Assembly (NCBI RefSeq): GCF_003788585.1
Contig: NZ_AYKG01000003.1
Location: 19,820-83,819 of the forward strand
DNA from: Salinisphaera japonica YTM-1
GTDB taxonomy: Bacteria > Pseudomonadota > Gammaproteobacteria > Nevskiales > Salinisphaeraceae
Direction of reading: 5' to 3'
DNA length: 64,000 nt
This document shows, piece after piece, positions 26,489-39,495 of this stretch. Positions within the stretch are counted from its first letter, which is position 1, and each line of letters starts with the position of its first letter. The notes under the pieces are model-generated. The model was not told the DNA's origin. It searched no databases and worked only from the letters and a program-made list of their open reading frames with translations. The position numbers and the translations under genes are program-made.

Positions 26489-27410
26489 TACCAACGCGCC
26501 GGTCACCGCCGATGCGGTGATCGATTACTTCAAGGGGCTGCAGGATCATATCGCGGCCCGTCTGGAGGCCTTCGAGCCCGAGGCCCGGTTTTTCGTCGAT
26601 CAATGGGATCGGCCCTCCGGCGGTGGCGGCGATACGCGCGTGCTGTCCGAGGGGGCCGTGTTCGAGCGGGCCGGGGTCAATTTCTCGCATATCACCGGGG
26701 ATTCCCTGCCGGCCTCGGCCTCGGCGCGCCGGCCCGAGCTGGCCGGGCGCTCGTTCGTGGCCACCGGCGTGTCGGTGGTTGCCCATCCGTGGAATCCCTA
26801 TGCGCCGACCGCGCATGCCAACGTGCGTTTCTTCATCGCCGAAAAACCCGGGGAGGCACCGGTCTGGTGGTTCGGCGGCGGTTTCGATCTGACGCCGCAC
26901 TACGGCTTCGATGACGATGCGATCGCCTGGCATCAAGGCGCGCATGACGCCTGCGCGCCGTTTGGCGATGATCTCTATGACCGGTTCAAGGCCTGGTGCG
27001 ACGAGTATTTCTATCTTCCGCATCGCGACGAGACACGTGGCATCGGCGGCTTGTTCTTCGATGATTTTGACGAGCTGGGCTTTGCCGATTCGTTTGCCTT
27101 CGTGCAATCGGTGGGCCAGGCGTTCATCGATTCCTATGCGCCGATCGTAGAGACACGCAAGGACCACGATTACGGCCCGGCCGAGCGGGATTTCCAGCTG
27201 TACCGACGTGGGCGTTACGTCGAGTTCAATCTCGTCTATGACCGCGGCACGTTGTTTGGCTTGCAGTCCAAGGGCCGTACCGAGTCCATCCTGATGTCGA
27301 TGCCACCACGCGCGGCATGGCAGTATGCTTATAAACCGGTGCCCGGGAGCGCCGAGGCCGATCTGTATGCGCGCTTTCTCAAGCCTCAGGACTGGCTTCG
27401 GCGTGTCTAG
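26478..27410 (+). CDS. hemF: Oxygen-dependent coproporphyrinogen III oxidase
   Basis: Converts coproporphyrinogen III to protoporphyrinogen IX using O2. The start is GTG 26478 (MAVDTNAPV...), inside the tsaC 3' end; the longer open frame to 26286 is a shadow of tsaC. Conserved blocks: [51 protein letters not shown] and [20 protein letters not shown]. 310 residues. Cytoplasmic homodimer. The aerobic HemF enzyme suggests an oxygen-respiring lifestyle. Confidence 0.97.
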   Translation: MAVDTNAPVTADAVIDYFKGLQDHIAARLEAFEPEARFFVDQWDRPSGGGGDTRVLSEGAVFERAGVNFSHITGDSLPASASARRPELAGRSFVATGVSVVAHPWNPYAPTAHANVRFFIAEKPGEAPVWWFGGGFDLTPHYGFDDDAIAWHQGAHDACAPFGDDLYDRFKAWCDEYFYLPHRDETRGIGGLFFDDFDELGFADSFAFVQSVGQAFIDSYAPIVETRKDHDYGPAERDFQLYRRGRYVEFNLVYDRGTLFGLQSKGRTESILMSMPPRAAWQYAYKPVPGSAEADLYARFLKPQDWLRRV

Positions 27411-27449
27411 AGATCGCGCCGGATCATAACTGGGGAGCTTGTACAGGCG

Positions 27450-28415
27450 ATGCATATCACGCTGACGGAACTGCGCTATCTGATCGCGCTTGATAAGGAG
27501 CGTCACTTCGGCCGCGCGGCCAAGCGCGCCTTCGTGAGCCAGCCCACGCTGTCCGTGGCGGTCAAGAAACTCGAGGGCGAGCTCGGCGTGACCGTGTTCG
27601 AACGCAACCGCGGCGAGGCCCGGGTCACGCCCATCGGCCGGCGCATCATCGAGCAGGCCTATCGCGTGCTGGGCGAAGTCAGCGCGCTGGAATCCGTGGC
27701 CGAACAGGGCCGCGACGAGCTCAAGGGCCCGCTACGTCTGGGCGTGATCTATACCGTGGGCCCGTATCTGCTGCCGCATCTGATTCCGGCGCTGCGCGCC
27801 ACCAGCCCGGATATGCCGCTGATCATCGAGGAAAACCTCACCGGCCAGCTTACCCAGCAGCTGCGCAACAACGAGCTCGACGCCGTGATCGTGGCCATGC
27901 CCTATGACGTTTCAGGCATGTCGGTCTGGCCGATCTACGACGAAAGCTTTGTCGTGGTCATGCCACAGAGCCATGCCTGGGCCCAGCGTGAGTCCGTCGA
28001 TGCCAACGAACTGGCCGACGAGAACCTGCTGCTGCTCGGCCCGGGCCACTGCTTTCGTGACCAGGTGCTGGATCTGTGTGCGGGCTGTCGCGAAACCGAG
28101 GAAGCCCATCGCACCCGCTCGGGCTCGTCGCTGGAGACCATTCGCCATATGGTCGCCAGCGGGCTGGGCGTGACGGTCCTGCCACGCTCATCGATTCCGA
28201 ACCTGTCGCATGAGTCGCGTCTTCTGGAGACCCGCCCGTTTTCCGGCACCGCGCCCAAGCGCCAGATCGCGATCGCCTGGCGACGCAGCTTTCCGCGCCC
28301 GAAAGCCATCAGCGCCCTGCACGAGGCGGTCATGGGCTGTGATCTGGCCGGGGTATCGCTCATGGAAGAGCAGAACGCACTCAACGTCGACGAGGCGTTT
28401 CTCGACGCGTCGTAG
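27450..28415 (+). CDS. oxyR: Hydrogen peroxide-responsive LysR-type regulator OxyR
   Basis: N-terminal LysR winged helix (FGRAAKRAFVSQPTLSVAVK) and a substrate-domain redox switch. The sequence GHCFRDQVLDLCAGC aligns with Cys199 and Cys208 of E. coli OxyR, which form the peroxide-sensing disulfide, so I name it OxyR rather than a generic LysR. 321 residues, with a slightly longer acidic tail than E. coli. GGGGAG upstream of ATG 27450. Confidence 0.94.
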   Translation: MHITLTELRYLIALDKERHFGRAAKRAFVSQPTLSVAVKKLEGELGVTVFERNRGEARVTPIGRRIIEQAYRVLGEVSALESVAEQGRDELKGPLRLGVIYTVGPYLLPHLIPALRATSPDMPLIIEENLTGQLTQQLRNNELDAVIVAMPYDVSGMSVWPIYDESFVVVMPQSHAWAQRESVDANELADENLLLLGPGHCFRDQVLDLCAGCRETEEAHRTRSGSSLETIRHMVASGLGVTVLPRSSIPNLSHESRLLETRPFSGTAPKRQIAIAWRRSFPRPKAISALHEAVMGCDLAGVSLMEEQNALNVDEAFLDAS

Positions 28416-28475
28416 CCGTCGTAGGGGCGGACCGTACGTTACACTCAGGGCCATCGTTTGCCGGCATGCTCGGAT

Positions 28476-30443
<1,968 letters not shown>

Positions 30444-30449
30444 GTTTCC

Positions 30450-30464
30450 GGGAGCTCAGTCATC
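30450..30464 (+). promoter_or_regulatory. Shine-Dalgarno and probable ATC start of cca
   Basis: GGGAG at 30450-30454, a 7-nt spacer, then ATC at 30462, the position where a start codon is needed. Between the slt stop at 30441 and GTG 30522 there is no ATG, GTG or TTG in the cca frame. Confidence 0.6.
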
Positions 30465-31748
30465 GACGAATCAACCGACGGCCTGCCGGCCGGTGCTGCG
30501 CGTTACCTGGTCGGCGGCGCGGTGCGTGACGCCCTGTTGGGCCTTGCGGTGGCCGATCGCGATTGGGTGGTCGTCGGGGCGACACCCGAGGCCATGCAGG
30601 CGAGCGGCTATATCGCGGTCGGCCGTGATTTTCCGGTGTTTCTGCATCCCCAAACCCGCGAAGAGCATGCCCTGGCGCGCACCGAGCGCAAATCCGGCCC
30701 CGGTTATCACGGTTTTGTCTTTCATGCGGATACCGAGGTCACACTCGAGGCCGATCTGGCCCGGCGTGATCTGACCGTCAACGCCATCGCCGAGGCCCCG
30801 GACGGCGTGCGTGTCGATCCTTATGACGGCCAGGCCGATCTTGAAGCCCGGCGGTTACGTCACGTATCGCCCGCGTTTGTCGAAGACCCGGTGCGACTCC
30901 TGCGCCTGGCCCGCTACTATGCCCGTTTCGCCCCACTCGGCTTTACCGTGGCCGAGGACACACGGGCCCTGTGCCAGACCATGGTGGCTTCCGGCGAGGT
31001 CGATCATCTCGTGCCCGAACGGGTGTGGGCCGAGACCGAGCGCGCGCTCATGTGCGACGAGCCGGCCCTGTTCTTCTATTTCCTGCGCGAGATCGGCGCA
31101 CTCGAGCGGCTGTTTCCCGAACTGTCGGCGCTTTTCGGCGTGCCCCAGCCGCCGCAGTATCACCCCGAGGTGGATTGCGGAATTCATACGCTGCTGGTGT
31201 TGAGCCTGGCCGCCGCCGACGACGCCGGGCTTGCGGCGCGCTACGGCGCGCTGTGTCACGACTATGGCAAGGGGCTGACGCCGGCCGATATCCTGCCCGG
31301 CCATCGCGGCCACGAGGAACGCGGCGTGATACCCGCCGATACCGCCAGCCGGCGCATGGGCGTGCCGCGCGCGCTGCGTGAAACCGCGTATCTGACCGCG
31401 CGTTGGCATACGCATATCCATCGCATCACCCAGCTCAAGGCCACCACGCTGATGGCGCTGTTTGAAGCCGTCGATGCCTTTCGTCGGCCCGACCGGCTGG
31501 AGAATCTGATCAGCGTGTGCATCGCCGACGTCCGCGGGCGCCTCGGCTATGAACACCGGGCCTATCCCCAGGCCGAGCTGGCCCGCAAGGCACTGGCCGC
31601 GGCCAATGCGCTGACGGGGGCCGAGGTGGTCGCCACGCACGGGCTGCGCGGCCCCGCCGTTGGCGAAAAATTACGCGAGTTGCGTGTCCTGGCTATTCAG
31701 CGCGCGATTCACGGCAGAGAACTTGCAGCACGAGACATAACCGCATGA
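30462..31748 (+). CDS. cca: Multifunctional CCA-adding enzyme (tRNA nucleotidyltransferase), probable ATC start
   Basis: Adds or repairs the 3' CCA of tRNAs. The class II nucleotidyltransferase signature reads RYLVGGAVRDALLG, and its LVGGAV part lies upstream of the first conventional start codon (GTG 30522), which would cut into the catalytic loop. The active-site DRDWVVVGATPE and RRDLTVNAIAE motifs follow, and an HD domain is present (CHDYGKGLTPAD, GHRGHEERG). ATC 30462 with GGGAG seven bases upstream is the best start, giving 428 residues; CTG 30483 is the alternative. Its stop overlaps the next gene (ATGA). Confidence 0.9.
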   Translation: MDESTDGLPAGAARYLVGGAVRDALLGLAVADRDWVVVGATPEAMQASGYIAVGRDFPVFLHPQTREEHALARTERKSGPGYHGFVFHADTEVTLEADLARRDLTVNAIAEAPDGVRVDPYDGQADLEARRLRHVSPAFVEDPVRLLRLARYYARFAPLGFTVAEDTRALCQTMVASGEVDHLVPERVWAETERALMCDEPALFFYFLREIGALERLFPELSALFGVPQPPQYHPEVDCGIHTLLVLSLAAADDAGLAARYGALCHDYGKGLTPADILPGHRGHEERGVIPADTASRRMGVPRALRETAYLTARWHTHIHRITQLKATTLMALFEAVDAFRRPDRLENLISVCIADVRGRLGYEHRAYPQAELARKALAAANALTGAEVVATHGLRGPAVGEKLRELRVLAIQRAIHGRELAARDITA

Positions 31749-32470
31749 ATACCGACGCCGCACCTGTCGTGGTCACGGGCGCCAACCGCAATATCGGCGC
31801 GCATATCGCCAACCGCTTGATCGACGACGGTTTTTCCGTCATCGCCGTCTATCGCAGCGAAACCGACGACATCGCTGGCCTGATCGAGCGCGGCGCGCAT
31901 GTCGTACAAGGTGAATTCGCCGATACCGCCAGCACGCGGGCTATCGCAGCTCGTATCCGCGCGCTCGCGCCCCGGCTGCGCGCCCTGATCCATAATGCCT
32001 CGGCCTTTGCCCCCACCGATGACGATATCGAGGCCGCCTCGGACCAGTTCCAGGCGTTCTTCGAGGTCCACATGCGCGCGCCTTACCTGCTCAATACCGA
32101 ACTGGCCGACTGCCTGGCCGGCAGCCGCGAGGCGCCGGGCGATATCATCCAGATCACCGACATACAGGCCGACAACCCCAAGCCGGTCTATGACGTCTAT
32201 TGCGCGACCAAGGCGGGCCTGCAGAATCTGGGTCTGTCGTTTGCCAAGCGTCTAGCCCCCACGATCAAGGTCAACATGATCCAGCCGGGGCCGATCTCGT
32301 TTCAGCACTGGGTGGATGAGGCCGGCCGTGAGCAGACTCTGGCCGCCACCCCGCTGCAAAAGACGGGCACACCGGAGACGATTTACACCGCCCTGCGCAG
32401 CTGTATGGACAACCCCTTCCAGACCGGCGCCGTGATCGCGGTGGATGGCGGTCTGCGCCTGGGGAATTGA
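31745..32470 (+). CDS. folM: FolM/pteridine-reductase-like short-chain dehydrogenase
   Basis: A 241-residue SDR with TGANRNIGAHIANRL at the N-terminus, the pattern of FolM and pteridine reductases rather than the usual TGxxxGIG. NNAS is NAS here (IHNASAFAP) and the catalytic YCATK is present in VYDVYCATKAG. FolM reduces dihydromonapterin and dihydrofolate. The adjacent convergent folK and folB genes support a pterin role. It overlaps cca by 4 bp. Substrate is inferred, not shown. Confidence 0.78.
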   Translation: MNTDAAPVVVTGANRNIGAHIANRLIDDGFSVIAVYRSETDDIAGLIERGAHVVQGEFADTASTRAIAARIRALAPRLRALIHNASAFAPTDDDIEAASDQFQAFFEVHMRAPYLLNTELADCLAGSREAPGDIIQITDIQADNPKPVYDVYCATKAGLQNLGLSFAKRLAPTIKVNMIQPGPISFQHWVDEAGREQTLAATPLQKTGTPETIYTALRSCMDNPFQTGAVIAVDGGLRLGN

Positions 32471-32517
32471 TCACTGGCGGTTGATCGCGAGCGGCTGGTT
32501 GCCGACAGCCGGCAGCT

Positions 32518-33027
32518 TCAGTCAGCGCCGGCCAGCTCGGCCCAATCGATGGCGATCAGCGGCTGGCACGGCGCGCTATCGTCGCCCCAGAGCGCGGCAT
32601 ACGTCCGGCCAAGGCTCGGATGAACACCCTGCGGTCGCAGCTCGGCCAGCGGTGCCAGCACGAAGGCATAGTCGGTGATATCGGCCCGCGGCACCCGAAT
32701 AGTGCCGTCGTCGTGGATGGTGTCGCCGTAGAGCAACAGATCCAAATCCAGCGTGCGTGAGCCGTCGCGGGCACGCTGGGCCCGCCCGTTTGCTGTCTCG
32801 ATATCGCGCAGGGCCGCCTGAACCTGCTCGATCGGCTCGTCGGTCGAGAATATCACCACCAGATTGATGAAATCCGCGCCGTCAAACCCCACCGCCGGAC
32901 ACCGATAGAGCGTGGAGATATCCAGCGTGCCAAAACGCGCGTGCAGCGCCTGAATCGCCGCCGGTACATAACGTCCCGGGGCGATGTTCGAGCCGATGCC
33001 CACGGCTGTATCCACGACCCTCGTCAT
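32518..33027 (-). CDS. folK: 2-amino-4-hydroxy-6-hydroxymethyldihydropteridine pyrophosphokinase
   Basis: Transfers pyrophosphate from ATP to 6-hydroxymethyl-dihydropterin in folate synthesis. GIGSNIAPGRYVPAAI at the N-terminus, the Mg-binding SRTLDLDLLLYGD motif, and RVPRADITDYAFVLAPLAEL are all diagnostic. 169 residues. The start overlaps the folB stop by 4 bp, so folB-folK are coupled. Confidence 0.95.
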   Translation of the reverse strand: MTRVVDTAVGIGSNIAPGRYVPAAIQALHARFGTLDISTLYRCPAVGFDGADFINLVVIFSTDEPIEQVQAALRDIETANGRAQRARDGSRTLDLDLLLYGDTIHDDGTIRVPRADITDYAFVLAPLAELRPQGVHPSLGRTYAALWGDDSAPCQPLIAIDWAELAGAD

Positions 33028-33377
33028 ACCGCCGGGCGCGTGATCTGTACGCCGACGTTCTTCGCCCCGCGCAGGGCGAACGGCTTGTTCAATCGCAAGG
33101 TCACGCGTGTGACGCCGAACTCCTCGATGATCAAGGCCGCAACCCGTTCGGCCAGGGTTTCGACCAGCTCGAAGCCGGCGTCTTCAACGAAAGCGATCAC
33201 GCGCTTGGACACGGCCTTGTAATCCAGGGTCTTTGCCACGTCGTCGGTGGCTGCGGCCGCGCGAATATCGAAATCCATGGCCAGATCCAGCACTACGCGC
33301 TGGCGAATCCGGCGCTCCCAGTCGTACAGGCCAATCTGTGTATCGATGGCCAGTTGGTCGATGAATATCGTGTCCAC
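33024..33377 (-). CDS. folB: Dihydroneopterin aldolase
   Basis: Converts dihydroneopterin to 6-hydroxymethyl-dihydropterin and glycolaldehyde. The start GTG 33377 gives MDTIFIDQLAIDTQIGLYDWE, the usual FolB N-terminus, and 117 residues; the open frame further 5' runs into tsaD and is not conserved. The catalytic Lys lies in LRLNKPFALRGAKNVGV. 29 bp after tsaD and overlapping folK. Confidence 0.93.
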   Translation of the reverse strand: MDTIFIDQLAIDTQIGLYDWERRIRQRVVLDLAMDFDIRAAAATDDVAKTLDYKAVSKRVIAFVEDAGFELVETLAERVAALIIEEFGVTRVTLRLNKPFALRGAKNVGVQITRPAV

Positions 33378-33406
33378 GACGTTGAAGATCGTTGTATTGC
33401 AGCCGC

Positions 33407-34471
33407 TCAGGATACCGGCTTTGTTGGTCGCGGCGGGACCAGTGTTTCCAGCGACCAGCGAGCCGTGGCCTGGGCAGCGGCGATACCGGGCATGAAATCC
33501 CCCCGGCGCAGCCAGCCGGCCAGCGCGATCATGGCGGCGTTGTCGGTACAAAACGCCTGGCGCGGGTAATACAGCGCGAACCCGTCTGTCGTTCCGGCCG
33601 CGCCGAGACGATCACGCAGCGCCTGGTTGGCACCCACCCCGCCGGCGACGACGAGACGACCCGTGGCGCTATCGCGCATCGCCCGTCGACATTTGATCAC
33701 CAGCGTATCGATCACGGCCTGCTGGAAACTGGCCGCGATATCGGCATGCACCTGCGGCGTGCCGTCACAGGCCTTGATCGCCAGCATGACCGCAGTCTTG
33801 AGCCCCGAAAAAGAAAAATCCAGGCCCGGGCGTTTGGTCATGGGTCGCGGAAAATCATAAGCGCCCGGATCCCCCTGCTCGGCGAGTGCCGCCAGCGCCG
33901 GCCCGCCGGGATAACCCAGCCCCAGCATCTTGGCGGCCTTGTCGAAGGCCTCGCCCACGGCATCGTCGATACTCTTGCCAAGCACCCGATACGCCCCGAC
34001 ACCTTCAACCGCCACGAGCAACGTATGCCCGCCAGACACCAGCAGCGCGGTATACGGAAAAGCCGGGGCTGCGTCTTCCAGCAACGGCGAGAGCAGATGC
34101 CCTTCCATGTGATGAACACCCAGGACCGGCACGCCCAGACTCATGCCCAGGCCCGACGCCACCGCACTGCCCACCAGTAGTGCCCCGACAAGCCCCGGGC
34201 CCCGCGTATAGGCAATGCCCGTGATCTCGGCCCGCCGAGCGCTGTCGCAGACGGTTTCGATCAGCGGCGTGATCTTGCGGATATGATCGCGCGAAGCCAG
34301 CTCGGGCACCACGCCGCCGTAATCGGCGTGCAGTGCAACCTGGCTGTGTAACGCATGGCCGGCCAGTCCGTCATCGCCGTACAAGGCCACCGCGGTTTCG
34401 TCACAAGAGCTTTCGATACCCAGGATCAGCGTGCCACGTTGCACGGTCGATATTTCAGGCGTATTATTCAT
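33407..34471 (-). CDS. tsaD: tRNA N6-adenosine threonylcarbamoyltransferase TsaD
   Basis: Transfers the threonylcarbamoyl group to A37 of tRNAs, using the product of TsaC. The Fe-binding HMEGH motif is at about residue 121, with [16 protein letters not shown] at the N-terminus and [14 protein letters not shown] later. 354 residues with a slightly long N-terminus ([14 protein letters not shown]) before the conserved LILGIESS. Divergent from rpsU, the standard arrangement in gammaproteobacteria. Confidence 0.97.
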   Translation of the reverse strand: MNNTPEISTVQRGTLILGIESSCDETAVALYGDDGLAGHALHSQVALHADYGGVVPELASRDHIRKITPLIETVCDSARRAEITGIAYTRGPGLVGALLVGSAVASGLGMSLGVPVLGVHHMEGHLLSPLLEDAAPAFPYTALLVSGGHTLLVAVEGVGAYRVLGKSIDDAVGEAFDKAAKMLGLGYPGGPALAALAEQGDPGAYDFPRPMTKRPGLDFSFSGLKTAVMLAIKACDGTPQVHADIAASFQQAVIDTLVIKCRRAMRDSATGRLVVAGGVGANQALRDRLGAAGTTDGFALYYPRQAFCTDNAAMIALAGWLRRGDFMPGIAAAQATARWSLETLVPPRPTKPVS

Positions 34472-34553
34472 CGTCCTATTCTAGCTGCGCGGTTAATAAT
34501 CGTCAGCGGCTGGATCGACAAGACTGCACCTATTTTCCGGAGTGTGATGCTCA

Positions 34554-34769
34554 ATGCCTAGCGTACGCGTAAAAGAGAACGAGCCGTTTGAAGTCGCCCT
34601 GCGTCGTTTCAAGCGCGGTTGCGAAAAAGCCGGCGTCGTGACCGAAGTACGCCGTCGCGAATTCTTCGAAAAGCCCTGTCAGACACGCAAGCGCAAGCGC
34701 GCGGCCGCCGTAAAGCGCCACGCCAAGCGTCTACAGCGTGAGCAGCAGCGTTTTACGCGTCAGTATTGA
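34554..34769 (+). CDS. rpsU: 30S ribosomal protein S21
   Basis: The 71-residue basic S21 ([20 protein letters not shown]) of the small ribosomal subunit. Head of the macromolecular-synthesis unit rpsU-yqeY-dnaG-rpoD. GGAG lies upstream of the start. The stop codon is the first base group of an 8-bp inverted repeat and a terminator follows about 50 bp later, so expression of downstream genes probably depends on read-through or a second promoter. Confidence 0.97.
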   Translation: MPSVRVKENEPFEVALRRFKRGCEKAGVVTEVRRREFFEKPCQTRKRKRAAAVKRHAKRLQREQQRFTRQY

Positions 34770-34785
34770 TCGAGTCTCTCGATCA
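34767..34785 (+). promoter_or_regulatory. Hairpin overlapping the rpsU stop codon
   Basis: TGATCGAG-TCT-CTCGATCA, a perfect 8-bp stem with a 3-nt loop whose first three bases are the rpsU stop codon. It precedes the stronger terminator at 34820. It could protect the rpsU 3' end from nucleases. Confidence 0.5.
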
Positions 34786-34819
34786 CTGACACGGTAACGA
34801 TTCGAATGAATCGTCTAAG

Positions 34820-34846
34820 ACAGCGGCTTCGGGCCGCTGTTTTTTT
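34820..34846 (+). terminator. Rho-independent terminator after rpsU
   Basis: ACAGCGGC / GCCGCTGT, an 8-bp perfect stem with a TTCGG loop followed by seven T. It lies between rpsU and yqeY-dnaG, as the partial terminator does in the E. coli rpsU-dnaG-rpoD operon, where it lowers primase expression relative to S21. Confidence 0.9.
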
Positions 34847-34923
34847 GTCTGACGATCGCCGGCCCTGCAATCATCGCCGGCCATCGATTCGACATGTATC
34901 AATGTCTCTTGTGGAGAATGCCC

Positions 34924-35367
34924 TTGAACCTTAAAGAACAGCTGGCTGACGATATGAAGTCGGCCATGCGCGCCCGGGACAAGGAACGTCTGTCGGTCAT
35001 TCGTCAGGCCCAGGCCGCCGTCAAACAGCGCGAAGTGGATGAATCCACCACGCTGGACGACGCCGAAGTCCTGGCCGTGATCGAAAAGATGATCAAGCAG
35101 CGTCGCGATGCCGAAACCCAGTATCGCGACGCCGGCCGCGATGAGCTGGCCGATGCCGAAAACGCCGAGATCCATGTCCTCGAGCATTATCTGCCGGCCC
35201 GGCTGACCGACGCCGATCTCGATGCCGTGATCGACCGGGCCGTGGCTGATCACGAGGGCGCAAGCATGCGCGACATGGGCAAGATCATGGGCCAGCTCAA
35301 GACCGAGCTGGCCGGTCAGGCCGATATGTCCGATGTGTCCGCGCGCCTGAAGGCCCGGCTGCAGTAA
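34924..35367 (+). CDS. yqeY: YqeY/GatB-like domain protein
   Basis: A 147-residue cytoplasmic protein related to the tail domain of GatB (Asp/Glu-tRNA amidotransferase); the free-standing protein between rpsU and dnaG is common but its role is unsettled. I chose TTG 34924 because GGAGA lies seven bases upstream; ATG 34918 is one base from that site and ATG 34894 has none. The protein then starts MNLKEQLADDMKSAMRARD, matching the family. EHYLPARLTDADLDAVI is another conserved block. Confidence 0.9.
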   Translation: MNLKEQLADDMKSAMRARDKERLSVIRQAQAAVKQREVDESTTLDDAEVLAVIEKMIKQRRDAETQYRDAGRDELADAENAEIHVLEHYLPARLTDADLDAVIDRAVADHEGASMRDMGKIMGQLKTELAGQADMSDVSARLKARLQ

Positions 35368-35410
35368 TCCCTGATTCGCTCGGCCACGGCCGGGCGATAC
35401 CCGAGATGTC

Positions 35411-37186
35411 ATGGCACGCATCCCGCAGAGCTTTATCGATCAACTACTGGATCGCACGGATATCGTGTCGATCATCGACTTGCGGGTGTCGCTGAAAAAG
35501 ACCGGCCGCGAGTACGGCGCCTGTTGCCCGTTTCACGACGAAAACACCCCCTCGTTCACGGTGTCGCCGACCAAGCAGTTCTATCACTGCTTCGGCTGCG
35601 GGGCCCACGGCAGCGCCATCAGCTTCTTGATGGAATACGACCGTCTGGAATTTCGCGACGCGGTCGACGTGCTGGCCCAGGCCGCCGGCATGGAGCTGCC
35701 CGAAGAAGCCGTCGAAGATACCCCAACCGGGCCGCCGCGCGAGCCGCTGTACGATGTCCTGCGTATCGCCGATCGGCATTACCAGAGTGCGCTGCGAAAA
35801 AATGACGCCACCATCGCCTATCTCAAGAAACGCGGTGTCTCGGGCGATATGGCCAAGCGCTACGGCCTGGGCCATGCCGCCGACAGCTGGGACGCGCTGA
35901 CCGGCATCATCGGCGACAAGCCGGCCGCTGCCCGCGCGGGCATGCTTATCGAACGCGATTCCGGCGGCTACTTTGACCGCTTCCGGAATCGCTTGATGTT
36001 TCCGATTCGCGATACCCGCGGGCGCACCATCGCCTTCGGCGGCCGCGCCCTGGGCGACGACAAGGCGAAGTATCTCAACTCGCCGGAAACGCCGCTGTTT
36101 CACAAATCCGACCAGATGTACGGCCTGTACGAGGCACGCCAGGCCATGCGGGATCTGCCGCGTCTATTGGTGGTCGAGGGCTATATGGATGTCATCGCCC
36201 TGGCCCAGCACGGTTTTCCCAACGCCGTGGCCACGCTGGGCACGGCCACCACGGCCAGTCATCTGACCACCCTGTTTCGTCATACCCAGGAAGTGGTCTT
36301 CTGCTTCGACGGCGACGCGGCCGGCACCCGGGCTGCCCGCAAGGCCATGGATATCAGCCTGCCGGTGATGCGCGGCGCACGCCGTGTGCGCTTCATGTTC
36401 ATGCCCGAAGGCGAAGATCCGGACACCTTGGTACACAGCGATAACGGCACGGCGCGCATGCAGGCGGCCATCGACGAGGCACGCCCGGCCTCCGAAGTGT
36501 TGCTCAACGGGCTGACCGAAGGCCTGGATCTGACCACGCCGGACGGGCGCGCCCAGCTGATCGAGCGCGCCCGTGCGCCGATCAACGCACTGCCACCGGA
36601 AGCATTCCGCGCCGAGCTAATCGGTGAGTTATCGCGATTGTCGCGCCTGCCCTCGGCCGATCTGCGCGAGCTGTTTGCCACCCATGCCAGTGCGCGACCG
36701 GCCCATGACACGCCTGTGGCACACAAACCCGCCGCCCGCGAGGCCGACAGCGCTCGCGTGACACCCGTTACCCGCGCCCTGTCGTTGCTTCTGGCCGATA
36801 CCGCGCTGGCCGGCAAGGTCGATAATGCCCGCGCCGACCTAGCCGATCACAATAACCCCGGGGCAAGAATTCTGGCCGAGGCGATTGACTTTTTCGCAAA
36901 CAACCCAAATGTCGCCGTTGCACGATGGTTGGAGCGATACCGGGACAATCGTTATTTCTCGCGCCTGCAGACACTGGCCGCCCAGAGCCCACCCGGGGAC
37001 GACGATACCCGGGCCGACGAATTCGTCGACGCGGTGGCCCGGTTGTCGCAGCAGCGCCGCTCGCGCCAGACCCTGCGCGAGCGCTATAACGCCCTGCTCG
37101 CCCAGCAGGAACACGGCCCGCTGGATGAGCGCGCCGCACAAGAGTTGAAGGAAGTCTTGAGCCAGCTGCAGGGCAGCACCGGCTGA
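35411..37186 (+). CDS. dnaG: DNA primase
   Basis: Makes RNA primers at the replication fork. N-terminal zinc ribbon with CCPFHDENTPSF and HCFGCG, then the TOPRIM core (VVEGYMDVIALAQHG; FCFDGDAAGTRAA), and a C-terminal helicase-binding domain (about residues 445-591). 591 residues. Between yqeY and rpoD in the conserved unit. Confidence 0.97.
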   Translation: MARIPQSFIDQLLDRTDIVSIIDLRVSLKKTGREYGACCPFHDENTPSFTVSPTKQFYHCFGCGAHGSAISFLMEYDRLEFRDAVDVLAQAAGMELPEEAVEDTPTGPPREPLYDVLRIADRHYQSALRKNDATIAYLKKRGVSGDMAKRYGLGHAADSWDALTGIIGDKPAAARAGMLIERDSGGYFDRFRNRLMFPIRDTRGRTIAFGGRALGDDKAKYLNSPETPLFHKSDQMYGLYEARQAMRDLPRLLVVEGYMDVIALAQHGFPNAVATLGTATTASHLTTLFRHTQEVVFCFDGDAAGTRAARKAMDISLPVMRGARRVRFMFMPEGEDPDTLVHSDNGTARMQAAIDEARPASEVLLNGLTEGLDLTTPDGRAQLIERARAPINALPPEAFRAELIGELSRLSRLPSADLRELFATHASARPAHDTPVAHKPAAREADSARVTPVTRALSLLLADTALAGKVDNARADLADHNNPGARILAEAIDFFANNPNVAVARWLERYRDNRYFSRLQTLAAQSPPGDDDTRADEFVDAVARLSQQRRSRQTLRERYNALLAQQEHGPLDERAAQELKEVLSQLQGSTG

Positions 37187-37276
37187 TCGATCACGCGCCC
37201 TGTCACGGGCGATGCTAAACTGGTTGGTTATCGCCGAGTGCGCCCTGCCCCTAAGATTCAACACGCAGCGAGTCAC

Positions 37277-39118
<1,842 letters not shown>

Positions 39119-39170
39119 CGCATACCCGCCGCCGGCCTTGGCCCGACAAGGCCGGCGCGCTATAGTTTCG

Positions 39171-39199
39171 CGCCGGATGCGCAACGCATCCGGCGTTTT
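39171..39199 (+). terminator. rpoD terminator
   Basis: CGCCGGATGCG-CAA-CGCATCCGGCG, an 11-bp perfect stem with a 3-nt loop, followed by TTTTC. A second GC-rich hairpin (GCCGGCCTTG / CAAGGCCGGC, 39131-39156) lies just upstream. Both precede the tRNA gene. Confidence 0.85.
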
Positions 39200-39215
39200 C
39201 GTCTGACAAGACGAC

Positions 39216-39291
<76 letters not shown>

Positions 39292-39349
39292 TTAAATTCA
39301 GTTGCTTATCCCGATTCGCCAACACAAGGCTTTTTCCGGGTCTTGCTCT

Positions 39350-39368
39350 GGGCAGCATATGGGCAGCA
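39350..39368 (+). promoter_or_regulatory. Left integrase arm-type repeats
   Basis: GGGCAGCA at 39350-39357 and 39361-39368, an 11-bp period. The same octamer occurs three times with the same period beside attR. This is the expected layout of arm-binding sites for the N-terminal domain of a tyrosine integrase. The remaining stretch 39292-39495 contains no gene. Confidence 0.65.
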
Positions 39369-39495
39369 ACCCGATTCAATCGATTGACGTGGCTCGACTG
39401 CCTACCCTCATCCAACACCCCGCCCAGCCGCATCTCGTCTTTCATCAACCCGCGCATGCTCTGCTTTCGCAGATAGCGAAAAGGTCCGAGAACGG

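Noticed and set aside
39131..39166. Possible tRNA promoter (TTGGCC ... TATAGT) after rpoD
   Set aside because: The -35 match is poor and an 11-bp terminator stem lies immediately downstream of the putative start site.
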